51,401 nucleotides of DNA, taken from the NCBI GenBank assembly GCA_017525855.1, contig JAFXSE010000021.1, forward strand, positions 1 through 51,401, in the 5' to 3' direction. The DNA is from Bacilli bacterium (GTDB lineage Bacteria; Bacillota; Bacilli; RF39; UBA660). The position numbers were made by a program, and so were the translations under genes. Positions 16,181 through 24,760 of this stretch are shown piece after piece. A model generated the notes under the pieces. The model saw only the letters and a list, made by a program, of their open reading frames with translations, did not search any database and was not told the origin of the DNA. Position 1 is the stretch's first letter. Each line of letters starts with the position of its first letter.

Positions 16181-18358
16181 TTATTTACCAAGTTGGTCTT
16201 TTAATTCATCTTTAGTAATAAATGTACGTTTTTTCCAATCATTTTCTCTACGCGTTGGATTAATGTTATCCATTACTACAAAAAAGCCTACTACGCGTGA
16301 TAAATGTTCAATTTTTTTAGAATGACAATATGGACATTCCTGCCAATTTGCTTTTTCTACAGTTCCACATTCTTTACATCTAGAATATACTGCATTTAAA
16401 GCAAAATGTTCACAACCAGCTTCTACAGATTGCATAATAATCTCTTTTGCTTGACTTGGCGTTAAATCAGATCCAATTTGCAAGTGTGCAATAGAACCAC
16501 CATCCATATAGCTATCATATTTGCCTTCTTCAGTAAACTTTTCTTTAATTGTTGTATGTACCCAAGTTGGAATAAATTGATTTGCATACATATTAGGAAA
16601 TTCATAAGGATTACCAAATAACATATTATCTGCTTTAAATAACTTTGGAGACATACTTTCAACTGGTGTTTGTTCAGCATTAGCAACAATATTTTCTCTT
16701 TTTGCAGCTTCTTTATAAAAATTATTAAAATTAATTAAAATATCTTTTTTATAATCTTCTACTAAATTACCAAACTTTTCTTTTAAAATTATGTCGGATT
16801 CATAAAGGCCATTTACACCAAAAGTACTAAATAATCTTTCAAGAATTACCCATCCACGAGTTATAAATGGCTCTAAACCCATATCTGTTAATTTATATAA
16901 TAAAACTTTATGAGCTTTTAAAATTTTAGCACAATCATCAATTCTTTCTTTTAATATTTTCAAATAATCTTCATATGATTTACTTTCATACGCAATTCTT
17001 ACAAAATTAATTGTAATTGCTCTATGTGAACCTAATGAAGCACCGCCAGATCCACCAAAAGAATTAACAGTTGAACCTAATTCATCCATCATTTCTTTAT
17101 TATTAATCATACGACAACAACTTGCAATTTTTGTACCAAGAGAAGTAAATAAATTATAACGAGCAATATCTTTACGTGTAATATAATTTAACAATTCATT
17201 ATTTTTGTCAAGATAATACTTACCAGTTTCTTCATTTACTTTTTTTGTCATATTTGGTGTTGTTACAGGAAATCTATATTGTAAACTGTTTTGTTCTGGA
17301 TCACCTTTATCAAAAAAGTCAACAAATATTTTTTGAATTTCGGTAATATATTCAACAATAAAATCATCAAATTCTTCACGACTAATTTTACCGTTTTCGC
17401 CACCTAATTCATTATCAGCTAAAACTCTAATATTTTTAGGAAAATACCATTGATAATTGTCTGGTCCAATTAAACCATGTAATTTTTCTTTATCAAAAAT
17501 AGATACATTTGTAAATGGACTTTCAATACTATCTCTAGTAGGATGATTTACAGAATGAATAAATTTTTGAAATCTATTTTCTAAGTATTTGCGTGTAACC
17601 TTATCATTTTTAACTTTTTCTAATGGAATACGTTGTTTATAAATCAATAAATGAGTTATATCTAAGAAAAGTGTTGAAAGAGCAATAGCTCCAGCTAAAT
17701 GATTTGCTAATTCTGGAATACTATCACACAAACAATCTAAAAAAGAATCTACACTTTTTGCAGGACGTGACGGAAGAACACCGAAAGGTCTACCTTCCAT
17801 TACAAGTTTTGTTGTATCTAAAGCCCAGCAATATGGAATTAAAATTTTTGTAGAATCATGCATTCCTAAAGAATAATCATATAATAATCCCATAAGTCTT
17901 TGTGCTTCTACTTTTCCATAAATTTCTTTAGTAGTACGATATAAATAATCATATCCTATTAATTTATCAAAAGATAATTCTGCTTCTTTAATAATACCTT
18001 TAATAGCCTTACCGTTATCATCACCTTTGTTACCATTATCATCAATAGAGGTATCATTAGTTTTAGAAGAAATCATATCTGAAAAATTTTTCATAGGATC
18101 AAAATTTTCATCTGATAAACCATGAATTTTTAAAAATGCATTAACTTTTTCTGTTAACTCATCTTTATCTTTAATATCATAAACATTACGCAAACGTTTT
18201 GCTAAACAAGCTTTGATATGTTTTAAGGTATTTGTTGTTGATGCATTAGCAAAAGATTCACTAGTAAGTTTAGCTAATTCTTCTTCATAAATATTATCAC
18301 TTGTTACTTCAGTTTGATAATCTTTAGGATATGCTACTTTTATAATATTTGGACTCAT
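16181..18358 (-). CDS. nrdD: Anaerobic (class III) ribonucleoside-triphosphate reductase
   Basis: 725 aa. Reduces ribonucleotides to deoxynucleotides with a glycyl radical, without oxygen. The catalytic barrel includes the Cys pair IASCCRMINN (about residue 415) and GGSGGASLGSHRAITINFVRI. The C-terminus has a four-Cys zinc site (CKECG and CPYCHS) followed by RVVGFF; Gly at about residue 691 is the likely radical site, with V-V before it and F after where RVxGYLG is more usual. No N-terminal ATP-cone was recognised. A low-complexity Asp/Asn/Gly linker lies at about 105-118. Encoded 11 bases after nrdG, with which it forms an operon. The ORF is uninterrupted, without an intron. Confidence 0.93.
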   Translation of the reverse strand: MSPNIIKVAYPKDYQTEVTSDNIYEEELAKLTSESFANASTTNTLKHIKACLAKRLRNVYDIKDKDELTEKVNAFLKIHGLSDENFDPMKNFSDMISSKTNDTSIDDNGNKGDDNGKAIKGIIKEAELSFDKLIGYDYLYRTTKEIYGKVEAQRLMGLLYDYSLGMHDSTKILIPYCWALDTTKLVMEGRPFGVLPSRPAKSVDSFLDCLCDSIPELANHLAGAIALSTLFLDITHLLIYKQRIPLEKVKNDKVTRKYLENRFQKFIHSVNHPTRDSIESPFTNVSIFDKEKLHGLIGPDNYQWYFPKNIRVLADNELGGENGKISREEFDDFIVEYITEIQKIFVDFFDKGDPEQNSLQYRFPVTTPNMTKKVNEETGKYYLDKNNELLNYITRKDIARYNLFTSLGTKIASCCRMINNKEMMDELGSTVNSFGGSGGASLGSHRAITINFVRIAYESKSYEDYLKILKERIDDCAKILKAHKVLLYKLTDMGLEPFITRGWVILERLFSTFGVNGLYESDIILKEKFGNLVEDYKKDILINFNNFYKEAAKRENIVANAEQTPVESMSPKLFKADNMLFGNPYEFPNMYANQFIPTWVHTTIKEKFTEEGKYDSYMDGGSIAHLQIGSDLTPSQAKEIIMQSVEAGCEHFALNAVYSRCKECGTVEKANWQECPYCHSKKIEHLSRVVGFFVVMDNINPTRRENDWKKRTFITKDELKDQLGK

Positions 18359-18369
18359 ATTATTTTCCT

Positions 18370-18876
18370 TTATTTAAATTGTAAAATACCATTAGTTGAT
18401 AATTGTTTATAATTACCGTCATAAAAGTTTTGATTAGGAGAAGCCAATATATATTCATTATCAGTTTTTCCAGATTTTCGTTGTTGAGATATATCAAATC
18501 TACCACATTTATAATATTTTATACCTTTTAAATTTAAATTTTTAACATATTCAATATCATAACCGGTAAAAATACATATATCATATTCTTTATTAAGATT
18601 ATTTACTAAATAAAATGTTAAATTTAAGTTTTTTGAGTATAATGGATCACCGCCAAGAAATACTAATTTATTAGTATCGGCTCTTTTGCAATAATCTATA
18701 ATTTTTTCTAAAATTTCTTGATTTGATTCAGAATATTCACAAAATTGTTGTAAAATAGTACTATGACAACCTTTACAATGATGTTCACAGCCTCTAAAAT
18801 ATACAATTATTGCATTAGATTCTGGATCAGGATAATCTAACCAAGTTTCCTCTAAAACTATAGTATATTTATCCAT
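18370..18876 (-). CDS. nrdG: Anaerobic RNR-activating radical SAM protein
   Basis: 168 aa, normal length for NrdG. The radical SAM cluster motif CEHHCKGCH (about residues 31-39, CX3CX2C) binds a 4Fe-4S cluster, and GGDPL (about 75-79) resembles the SAM-contacting GGEPL. It uses SAM to generate the glycyl radical on NrdD, encoded directly downstream. Start ATG follows AAAAAAGGAG. A possible promoter with GTTCTA lies 81 bases upstream. Confidence 0.93.
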   Translation of the reverse strand: MDKYTIVLEETWLDYPDPESNAIIVYFRGCEHHCKGCHSTILQQFCEYSESNQEILEKIIDYCKRADTNKLVFLGGDPLYSKNLNLTFYLVNNLNKEYDICIFTGYDIEYVKNLNLKGIKYYKCGRFDISQQRKSGKTDNEYILASPNQNFYDGNYKQLSTNGILQFK

Positions 18877-18943
18877 ATAATTTTAACTCCTTTTTTAACT
18901 ATATATCTCAAATAGTCTTGATTTTATTGCCTTCTAAAAAGGT

Positions 18944-18962
18944 AAAATGTATTTAATAGAAC
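18944..18962 (-). promoter_or_regulatory. Promoter candidate for nrdG-nrdD
   Basis: GTTCTATTAAATAC (18962-18949) followed by a TTTTACC stretch. It carries the GTTCTA motif, which is unexpected for a nucleotide-metabolism operon. The TTTACC (18945-18940) could instead be a -35 of the other promoter class, although no good -10 sits at 17 bases. Confidence 0.35.
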
Positions 18963-19031
18963 GCCAGGTAAATTGAATTTCTACTCTTTAAAACTTCCAT
19001 TTCTACTAATTTTTATGGAGCAAATTTTCAT

Positions 19032-19063
19032 AAAAAAAGTGCTCTGATTTTTCACAGAACACT
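19032..19063 (-). terminator. Rho-independent terminator after membrane/coiled-coil gene
   Basis: Minus strand AGTGTTCTG (19063-19055) pairs with CAGAGCACT (19046-19038), one G-T wobble, 8-base loop, then seven T. It lies 26 bases after the stop of the gene at 19090-20118 and separates it from nrdG. Confidence 0.8.
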
Positions 19064-19089
19064 CTATATATTGATTTTACTAAAATTAT

Positions 19090-20118
19090 TTATCTCGGTT
19101 TTGGAGAAAAGAATTTTGGAATCACATTTAAATTTAATCTTCTTTTATTTTTTCTACTTTTAGGTGTGTTAGTAACTTCTTTTTGTTCAATTTTCTTGTC
19201 TATTTTTTCTGGTAATTTTTCTATTATTTTAACATCTGTTTCTATTTTTGGCTCAATTTCATCTATATGTTTGGCGAGAATTATTTTTTCATGTTTTAAG
19301 ACTGATTTTTTGACTTCTGGAGCAATTTCTTCTTTTTTACTATCATCTTTAAGCTTTTTATTTTTTCGTGTATTTACGGCTAAAATAATGGCTATTTGAA
19401 GATAATCTGTTCCTATAATAACCAAAAAGATTAAAATCGTTAATGCATTTTGTAAATTATTATAAGTATCACAACTTTTTTGAGTTAATTTACAAATTGT
19501 AGTTAATACAGTAGCTATTTCGCTTTGATTTTGTGTAGTAATTTTAGTTTTTTCTTCAACAACATCTAAAGTTTCATCAGCTTTTGCTAATGCTTCTTTT
19601 AATGCTAATGATGCTTTATTATCTAAAGATCGTTTAGTATTATTACATCTATTTTCAGCTTCTTTATTACCTCTTGCTCTAGCAATACAATTTTGAAGAT
19701 CATTTCTATTCCAATCTAAAGCATTTCTGTATTCTTCTTCTGCTAACTTTGCTAAATCTTCAGATCTATTTTGTTTTACTTGTGCATTATCATTAGCTTT
19801 ATTGTAAACTGCAGCGTTTACCATAGCTTGTTTTGTTTCTGGAGTCACTAATGAATCTAATTTAGAAAATATACCTACGGCAGAATAACCAAATAACAAA
19901 GTAATAATTAAAACAATGGCATATTTAACTTTTCTTAAATTATGCCATTCATTTACTAAAAAATTAAATAATAAAAATCTGCCTAAGTCTATTATTACAA
20001 ATAAAATTAAAATAAACATTCCAGCTGCTTTAAATAAATCCATCATACCAAAAGCAGTAAGTAATGATGAAAATAATGCTAGTATTGCAGCTGTAATCAG
20101 CATTATTATATATGACAT
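19090..20118 (-). CDS. Membrane protein with large extramembrane coiled-coil loop, 342 aa
   Basis: Three N-terminal hydrophobic helices (about residues 3-25, 30-52 and 65-87) are followed by a long charged helical region (about 100-215, Ala/Glu/Lys/Asn-rich with four Cys), a fourth membrane helix (about 225-250, TILIFLVIIGTDYLQIAIIL) and a basic, Lys/Pro-rich disordered tail ending RRLNLNVIPKFFSPKPR. Topology resembles phage proteins embedded in the host membrane, but I recognise no family. It starts without a strong ribosome binding site (GAGAATAAT) 24 bases after the 82-aa gene and is followed by a terminator. Confidence 0.65.
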   Translation of the reverse strand: MSYIIMLITAAILALFSSLLTAFGMMDLFKAAGMFILILFVIIDLGRFLLFNFLVNEWHNLRKVKYAIVLIITLLFGYSAVGIFSKLDSLVTPETKQAMVNAAVYNKANDNAQVKQNRSEDLAKLAEEEYRNALDWNRNDLQNCIARARGNKEAENRCNNTKRSLDNKASLALKEALAKADETLDVVEEKTKITTQNQSEIATVLTTICKLTQKSCDTYNNLQNALTILIFLVIIGTDYLQIAIILAVNTRKNKKLKDDSKKEEIAPEVKKSVLKHEKIILAKHIDEIEPKIETDVKIIEKLPEKIDKKIEQKEVTNTPKSRKNKRRLNLNVIPKFFSPKPR

Positions 20119-20142
20119 TATATTATTCTCAACTAAATAAGT

Positions 20143-20391
20143 TTAGTCTTGATTAGAATCTTCTGGAATAAAATCGTCCCTCATTTTTTCTTGATAATCA
20201 TGTGGATCATCTATATTGAAAATCAAATACTCTTTTTCTTCACCAGAGTCATTTGAAATGAAAATATAACCTTCTTTTGGTACAAAATGTAATTGCATTT
20301 TATATGGTCTTTTATCTCCCATATAATCTTCAGCTTTAACCCATTGTTGACCATCTTCTGTATCAACTAATACTCTTCTAACTAATTCCAT
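20143..20391 (-). CDS. Hypothetical acidic protein, 82 aa
   Basis: Small soluble Asp/Glu-rich protein, unrecognised. Clear AAGGAG ribosome binding site and a GTTCTA-type motif upstream make it the first gene of a two-gene unit with the membrane protein. No catalytic motif visible. Confidence 0.6.
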   Translation of the reverse strand: MELVRRVLVDTEDGQQWVKAEDYMGDKRPYKMQLHFVPKEGYIFISNDSGEEKEYLIFNIDDPHDYQEKMRDDFIPEDSNQD

Positions 20392-20415
20392 TTATAGATC
20401 TCCTTAAAAATACTC

Positions 20416-20429
20416 ATTATACTTAGAAC
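20416..20429 (-). promoter_or_regulatory. GTTCTA-AG-TATAAT (putative late) promoter
   Basis: Minus strand GTTCTA (20429-20424), two bases, perfect TATAAT (20421-20416), 25 bases before the ATG at 20391. It is one of the cleanest examples of the motif. Confidence 0.55.
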
Positions 20430-20452
20430 TTAAATAAGTTATTTTAACAGAT

Positions 20453-21454
20453 TTAGTCATTATTATTTTCAATTTTAAGCTTTTGCATAAATTCTTTAAA
20501 ACCTATAATTGGAACTATACCTGCCATTTTATTACCAGCATAAGCATTACGCATTACTTCATTATAAAATTCAGCTAATATTTCATCACTAATTTTATCT
20601 TCAATTTCGGCATATATTTCTTTATAAAACTTTTTACAACAAGCCCAATTCTGATCAATAAATCTAGTATCTCTTGCCATAGTTTCAATATAGTATTCAT
20701 AAAGATTACAAAAGATCAAAACTTTTTGCATATTAATATTACCATTGAAAGGTACTTTCTTTTCAGAATGTTTAATTGCATAAATCATATTGTCTGTATA
20801 ACCAACAAAAGATTGATCATATGAATATTGACAATTATTTATACGTGTAATAGAGTCTTCTTTAAAGTGCCAATAATAAGTAATATCTTGAATAAATTTG
20901 ATTTGCTCCATTTGATTGGCACATAATTTACAAATCATATTAAATCCATTATCTTCATTGGCTCTTGAGCCATCTAAAAAATGAATATCATACTTTTTAA
21001 TAAAATCACGTTTATATAACTTTCCAAACATCCAAACACTATCATTTGGGTGTGCAACATATATATTTGGTTGTTCTTCTAAAAAATTACTAAAACAGCA
21101 TACATTTACTGGTTCTGCTAACAATTGTTCTCTTAATGTTTTTAAAGCAAATGCTCCAGAAAAAGTATCATCTGCATCAATAAAAGTTACTAATGGATTT
21201 GTAGTATTATCTAATCCGTATTGTCTACAATCACCAGGTCCACCATTCTTTTTTAATTTTAATTCTTTAATTTTAAAAAACTTACCAAAAGTTTTAGTAA
21301 ATTCTGAATAATCTTTCTCATCTGCATCATTTACTAATGTTACTTCTAGATCATCAAGTATAGATTGAATAGTAATGCTAGATAATGTTCTCAATAAAGT
21401 ATTATGAGCATGATAGCATGGTATAATTATATCAATTTTTGGTAAATCAGACAT
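20453..21454 (-). CDS. Family 2 (GT-A) glycosyltransferase
   Basis: 333 aa. The N-terminal GT-A domain has the classic first strand IDIIIPCYHAHNTLLRTLSSI, NGGPGDCRQYGL for nucleotide-sugar placement and the metal-binding LVTFIDADDTF (DxD, about residues 90-100). A variable acceptor domain follows with an ED pair near EDNGF, a plausible catalytic position. It transfers a sugar from a nucleotide donor. Phage versions glycosylate DNA, capsid proteins or host surface; the acceptor is not determinable here. It has its own GTTCTA promoter and an upstream terminator, so it is monocistronic. Confidence 0.85.
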   Translation of the reverse strand: MSDLPKIDIIIPCYHAHNTLLRTLSSITIQSILDDLEVTLVNDADEKDYSEFTKTFGKFFKIKELKLKKNGGPGDCRQYGLDNTTNPLVTFIDADDTFSGAFALKTLREQLLAEPVNVCCFSNFLEEQPNIYVAHPNDSVWMFGKLYKRDFIKKYDIHFLDGSRANEDNGFNMICKLCANQMEQIKFIQDITYYWHFKEDSITRINNCQYSYDQSFVGYTDNMIYAIKHSEKKVPFNGNINMQKVLIFCNLYEYYIETMARDTRFIDQNWACCKKFYKEIYAEIEDKISDEILAEFYNEVMRNAYAGNKMAGIVPIIGFKEFMQKLKIENNND

Positions 21455-21471
21455 TAAATTTTCTCCTTTAT

Positions 21472-21491
21472 TTATATTTAAATAATAGAAC
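21472..21491 (-). promoter_or_regulatory. GTTCTA-type (putative late) promoter for glycosyltransferase
   Basis: GTTCTATTATTTAAATATAA on the minus strand, from 21491, directly after the upstream terminator and followed by AAAGGAG and the ATG at 21454. Confidence 0.5.
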
Positions 21492-21496
21492 CATAT

Positions 21497-21528
21497 ATAA
21501 AAAAGACTCTACAAAAATATAGAGCCTT
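21497..21528 (-). terminator. Rho-independent terminator after the 77-aa gene
   Basis: Minus strand AAGGCTCTA (21528-21520) with TAGAGTCTT (21511-21503), one wobble pair, then a run of T. It begins 8 bases after the stop at 21536 and insulates the glycosyltransferase. Confidence 0.75.
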
Positions 21529-21535
21529 AATTTAT

Positions 21536-21769
21536 TTATTTTTTTCTAATTATACAAATTATTTTTTTAAAATCTTTTAATGAAGTAAATTCTGGTTTAA
21601 TATGAGTATAAACACTTAATTGTTTATATACTCTAGTTTTATATCGTAATTTTACAGTATGAATACAATCAGATACATAGCCATTTGCTTTATCAACAAA
21701 TAACTCATCATCTACTTTCATATCTTCTAACTTAGTTAACAAACTATCTTTACTTCTTGGTTTAGACAT
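21536..21769 (-). CDS. Hypothetical basic protein, 77 aa
   Basis: Lys/Arg-rich, with a VDDELFVDKANGYVSDCIH segment and a C-terminal KKIICIIRKK strand. The layout resembles small phage proteins with an N-terminal helix and a beta-sheet, possibly DNA-binding, but I recognise no family. AGAAAGG ribosome binding site; a TTTACA-N17-TATTAT promoter precedes it and a terminator follows, so it is a single-gene unit. Confidence 0.6.
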   Translation of the reverse strand: MSKPRSKDSLLTKLEDMKVDDELFVDKANGYVSDCIHTVKLRYKTRVYKQLSVYTHIKPEFTSLKDFKKIICIIRKK

Positions 21770-21798
21770 AAAAACCTTTCTTTCATATTATAAGTTGT

Positions 21799-21827
21799 AT
21801 AATAAACTATATAATATAAAATGTAAA
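21799..21827 (-). promoter_or_regulatory. TTTACA-N17-TATTAT promoter
   Basis: Minus strand TTTACA (21827-21822), 17 bases, TATTAT (21804-21799), 30 bases before the ATG at 21769. Early/middle class. It overlaps the 3' end of nothing but begins only 8 bases past the next upstream stop. Confidence 0.55.
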
Positions 21828-21834
21828 ACAATTT

Positions 21835-22089
21835 TTACTTTTTTCTATATTCTTCTTTTAAAACTTTTTTAAATCTTTTACAATGACAAAAACATTCGTA
21901 TTCGCCATTTTCAATATCTGGAAATTTATTACGCATATCTTCACATATACACAATGTTTCTCTAGACTTTTTTACAAGACATGGACAATAATATCCATTT
22001 CTTTCTACAGCTGCTGTAATTTTTTCATAAAATTTTTCATCTGGATTTTTAATTATATCATATTTTAAATTATCTGTATATTCTGTCAT
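21835..22089 (-). CDS. Ferredoxin-thioredoxin reductase catalytic-chain-like Fe-S protein
   Basis: 84 aa. The Cys pattern YYCPC, then TLCICEDMR nine residues later and ECFCHCKRF near the end is the signature of the FTR beta/catalytic family (CPC...CxC...CHC), which holds a 4Fe-4S cluster next to a redox-active disulfide. In plants and some anaerobes it reduces thioredoxin with electrons from ferredoxin. Length fits bacterial and phage versions. It could feed electrons to the phage's nucleotide reduction or to host thiol proteins (inference); nrdD and nrdG lie 3 kb downstream. Family assignment rests on the seven ligand-type Cys and the His. Confidence 0.8.
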   Translation of the reverse strand: MTEYTDNLKYDIIKNPDEKFYEKITAAVERNGYYCPCLVKKSRETLCICEDMRNKFPDIENGEYECFCHCKRFKKVLKEEYRKK

Positions 22090-22104
22090 ATTTTTAATCT
22101 TTCA

Positions 22105-22674
22105 TTAATTATCTAAGAAATGTTCAGCTTTATAAATTATAGTATTTATATCGACAGGTTTATAATCATTAGTATCTAAACCAACATGTAATGCTTTAAA
22201 TCCTAATTTTTTATAAATATCATCATAATTTACTGTATTATGAATATGCCCATATAAATGTATACTCCAATTTGTTCTATGCGCATTATTAAATTCTAAA
22301 ATAGGATAATGTGATAAAACAAACTTATAATCTTTACCATTTTCAGTCTTATATTTTAATTCATAATAATCTCTCATAGACTGTAATAAGTTTTTATTAA
22401 GTAAAACCGCAGTTTCTTTTTTACGATCATGATTTCCTAAAATAAGGTGTTTAGCACCATTAAGTCTTTGAAAATAATCAATTAATTTTTCTTGTGGACA
22501 ACCTAAAGAAATATCACCTAAAATATATACTAAATCTGATCTAGATACAACACTATTCCAATTTTTAATAATGGCTTCATCATGTTCTTCAATAGTTTTA
22601 AATGGTCTACCTTTACCTAAATGTAACAAATTTTTATGATTAAAATGTAAATCTGAAGTAAAAAATATATTCAT
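22105..22674 (-). CDS. Calcineurin-like metallophosphoesterase
   Basis: 189 aa with the complete motif set: FFTSDLHFNH (DxH, residues 4-13), YILGDISLG (GDxxxG), LILGNHDRKK (GNHD), a His in FVLSHYPIL and LYGHIHNTV (GHxH). These coordinate a two-metal centre. This size and motif layout is typical of bacterial and phage MPEs that act on nucleotides or nucleic-acid ends; the substrate is unknown. Part of the nucleotide-metabolism run, 15 bases before the FTR-like gene. Confidence 0.88.
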   Translation of the reverse strand: MNIFFTSDLHFNHKNLLHLGKGRPFKTIEEHDEAIIKNWNSVVSRSDLVYILGDISLGCPQEKLIDYFQRLNGAKHLILGNHDRKKETAVLLNKNLLQSMRDYYELKYKTENGKDYKFVLSHYPILEFNNAHRTNWSIHLYGHIHNTVNYDDIYKKLGFKALHVGLDTNDYKPVDINTIIYKAEHFLDN

Positions 22675-22689
22675 GATATTAAACTTTCA

Positions 22690-22932
22690 TTAATATCTAT
22701 TCAATTCATCAATTGGTACAGTATAACTTACTTCTTTATCTGTATGTTTTTCACCAACTTTATAAATTACAGTTAATAAAATAACACCACCATTACCATT
22801 ACTTATAGTTTTAATTTGATATGGAACATTAGCATATTCTGTACCAATACGAATATTTCTAATCCATCCCATTAAACTGTTATATAATTGTGCTTCTAAA
22901 GTAAAATACTTATAAATATCTTCCCTAATCAT
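22690..22932 (-). CDS. Hypothetical protein, 80 aa
   Basis: Small beta-rich protein with a NGNGGVILLTVIYKVG strand region; unrecognised. Its ATG overlaps the stop of the upstream gene by 4 bases (ATGA), implying translational coupling. Confidence 0.55.
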   Translation of the reverse strand: MIREDIYKYFTLEAQLYNSLMGWIRNIRIGTEYANVPYQIKTISNGNGGVILLTVIYKVGEKHTDKEVSYTVPIDELNRY

Positions 22933-23069
22933 TTTATACCTCTTTTCAATAATGCCAGCAATTCATTTTTCTTTTCAACATATGCTGGATGTTGACTTAA
23001 ATAATCATCTCTATCTAGAACTCCATTTTTTATATCTAATTCTGCTGCCCTTCTTGCATAATCAGACAT
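22929..23069 (-). CDS. Hypothetical protein, 46 aa
   Basis: Helical and charged (MSDYARRAAELDIKNGVLDR). I take the ATG at 23069 rather than the in-frame start at 23126, because the longer form would overlap the upstream gene and its first 19 residues look untranslated. A purine-rich AAGAAGAAAAGAA stretch precedes the shorter start. Function unknown. Confidence 0.5.
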   Translation of the reverse strand: MSDYARRAAELDIKNGVLDRDDYLSQHPAYVEKKNELLALLKRGIK

Positions 23070-23100
23070 AATCAATTCTTTTCTTCTTAATGAAAGTCCT

Positions 23101-23877
23101 TTAATCTTTATTGGTTTCAATACCATATTCTAATCCTAAATCTTTAAGTGTAAACAAAACTGTACTTATTCCTATTTTTCTTTTATTATTCTTTCTATTA
23201 ATAGTAAAACCATTTTCAGTTAAACCTTTAATAATTGTTTGATTTAATGCAATATTATAAAAATCCATTAAACCTTTATAATCTTTAAACATGATTCTAT
23301 CATCTTTTAATGTCATACCATATTGATTACAAATAGTTTCAATAGTATTTTTCATTAACTTTGTTATTATTTTAGTTTCAGCTTCTTTTTTATTTTTATT
23401 ATCTAAATAAGTTTGTTCTTTTTTCGTTAATGTTTTTATTTCTTCTAAATTATCTAAATAAATAAAATAAATATCTTTAAAATTCTCTTCATAAGACCAT
23501 AATCTACGATTACCTAATGTTTCACTACCAATAATTTTAAATTTATCTATATTTGTAACATCAACATTATATTTTTTTAAAATTTGATAAAGTATTTCAT
23601 AATTACTTATATTTGGTCTACTATATTTATGTGTAGTATTTTCTAAAGATCTTTTTTCTGCAGCTTCAACTAAATCTTTTGATAAATAACAACTATTTAT
23701 TATATATACATTATTAATTTTATATAATTTACCATTTTGTTTAAGAATTGCAAAATTTGGACGAGTTTTATAACAATGAAACCAATCATGATGGTTTTTA
23801 TCGTCCTCATTTATAAATATATAACCATTAAATTTTTGAGGTATAAAAATATTTTCTAATTCTTTAAACATAAACAA
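23101..23877 (-). CDS. Hypothetical protein, 258 aa
   Basis: Soluble, Lys/Asn-rich, with a helical middle (about residues 145-185, KEQTYLDNKNKKEAETKII) and no catalytic motif I recognise. It starts 3 bases after the thyA stop and lies inside the nucleotide-metabolism run, so it is probably co-transcribed with it. Two ATG codons lie at the start (23877, 23871); either is possible. Confidence 0.55.
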   Translation of the reverse strand: MFMFKELENIFIPQKFNGYIFINEDDKNHHDWFHCYKTRPNFAILKQNGKLYKINNVYIINSCYLSKDLVEAAEKRSLENTTHKYSRPNISNYEILYQILKKYNVDVTNIDKFKIIGSETLGNRRLWSYEENFKDIYFIYLDNLEEIKTLTKKEQTYLDNKNKKEAETKIITKLMKNTIETICNQYGMTLKDDRIMFKDYKGLMDFYNIALNQTIIKGLTENGFTINRKNNKRKIGISTVLFTLKDLGLEYGIETNKD

Positions 23878-23880
23878 TTC

Positions 23881-24756
23881 CTATACAGCTATTTGAAAAC
23901 TTACCTTTGATCCATATTTATAATTATCTAAACTAGCCATTTCTGGCATAAAATTAAATACATTTGCGTTTTTATCTAATATTAATTTTGGTAAATCATA
24001 TTGTACTTTTCTCCAATTATCTAAATTAGTTTTTACTGTTTCAATATGATTATCATAAATATGACAATTACAAAATTCAAGTGTTAAAGTACCTGGTTTT
24101 ATATTTACTGTTTGGGCCATTAAATGTAATAATAATGCTCCTTGAACCATATCAGCAGGTACACCTAAAATAGTATCGGCAGATCTTTGTAAACCAGTTA
24201 AATGTAATCTATTACCTAAATAATTAAATTGCCAAGTATGCAAACATGGTGGTAAACCCATTGTATCCATATGAGCCGGATCCCAAGCAGTAATAATCAT
24301 ACGACGATCATATGGATTTTTCTTTAAAGTTTCAACTACTTGTTTTACCTGATTAAATCCTTCATCTTTATAATCATAATTACAACCTTTATATTCAGCA
24401 TTAAAATGAAGCCAATTAAAACCATAAATATTTCCAAGATCATTTTCGGCTTTCATACCTTCTTTATCAGAATATGGTACTTTTTTAGGATTACACCATT
24501 CATTCCAATATTTGCATCCACGCTCATTATAAACTTGTTTATCTGTAATACCTTCTAAGAAACAAGAAACTTCACCTTTAGCACCTTTGAATGGAATCTG
24601 TCTAAATGTAAGAATTGGAAAACCTTCCTCTAAATCAACAGTAAGACTTTTATTTAATCTTACCAATACATTATTTCCTGTACGACACGGAGCTTCTATA
24701 CCTTTAGTTAAAATTTCTTCTACTAAATCTAAGTATTGATTATCATATGTATTCAT
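23881..24756 (-). CDS. thyA: Thymidylate synthase
   Basis: 291 aa. Methylates dUMP to dTMP using methylene-tetrahydrofolate. Signature regions: CRTGNNVLVRL for phosphate binding near the N-terminus, active-site Cys in LPPCLHTWQF (about residue 170), QRSADTILGVPADMVQGALL (the RxxSxD phosphate and folate region), and FCNCHIYDNHIE near 230. The usual D-x-H-Y-x-N-H appears as C-H-I-Y-D-N-H. It lies in a run with dNMP kinase and dUTPase, with SHMT encoded elsewhere to renew the folate donor. Confidence 0.93.
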   Translation of the reverse strand: MNTYDNQYLDLVEEILTKGIEAPCRTGNNVLVRLNKSLTVDLEEGFPILTFRQIPFKGAKGEVSCFLEGITDKQVYNERGCKYWNEWCNPKKVPYSDKEGMKAENDLGNIYGFNWLHFNAEYKGCNYDYKDEGFNQVKQVVETLKKNPYDRRMIITAWDPAHMDTMGLPPCLHTWQFNYLGNRLHLTGLQRSADTILGVPADMVQGALLLHLMAQTVNIKPGTLTLEFCNCHIYDNHIETVKTNLDNWRKVQYDLPKLILDKNANVFNFMPEMASLDNYKYGSKVSFQIAV

Positions 24757-24760
24757 ATAT

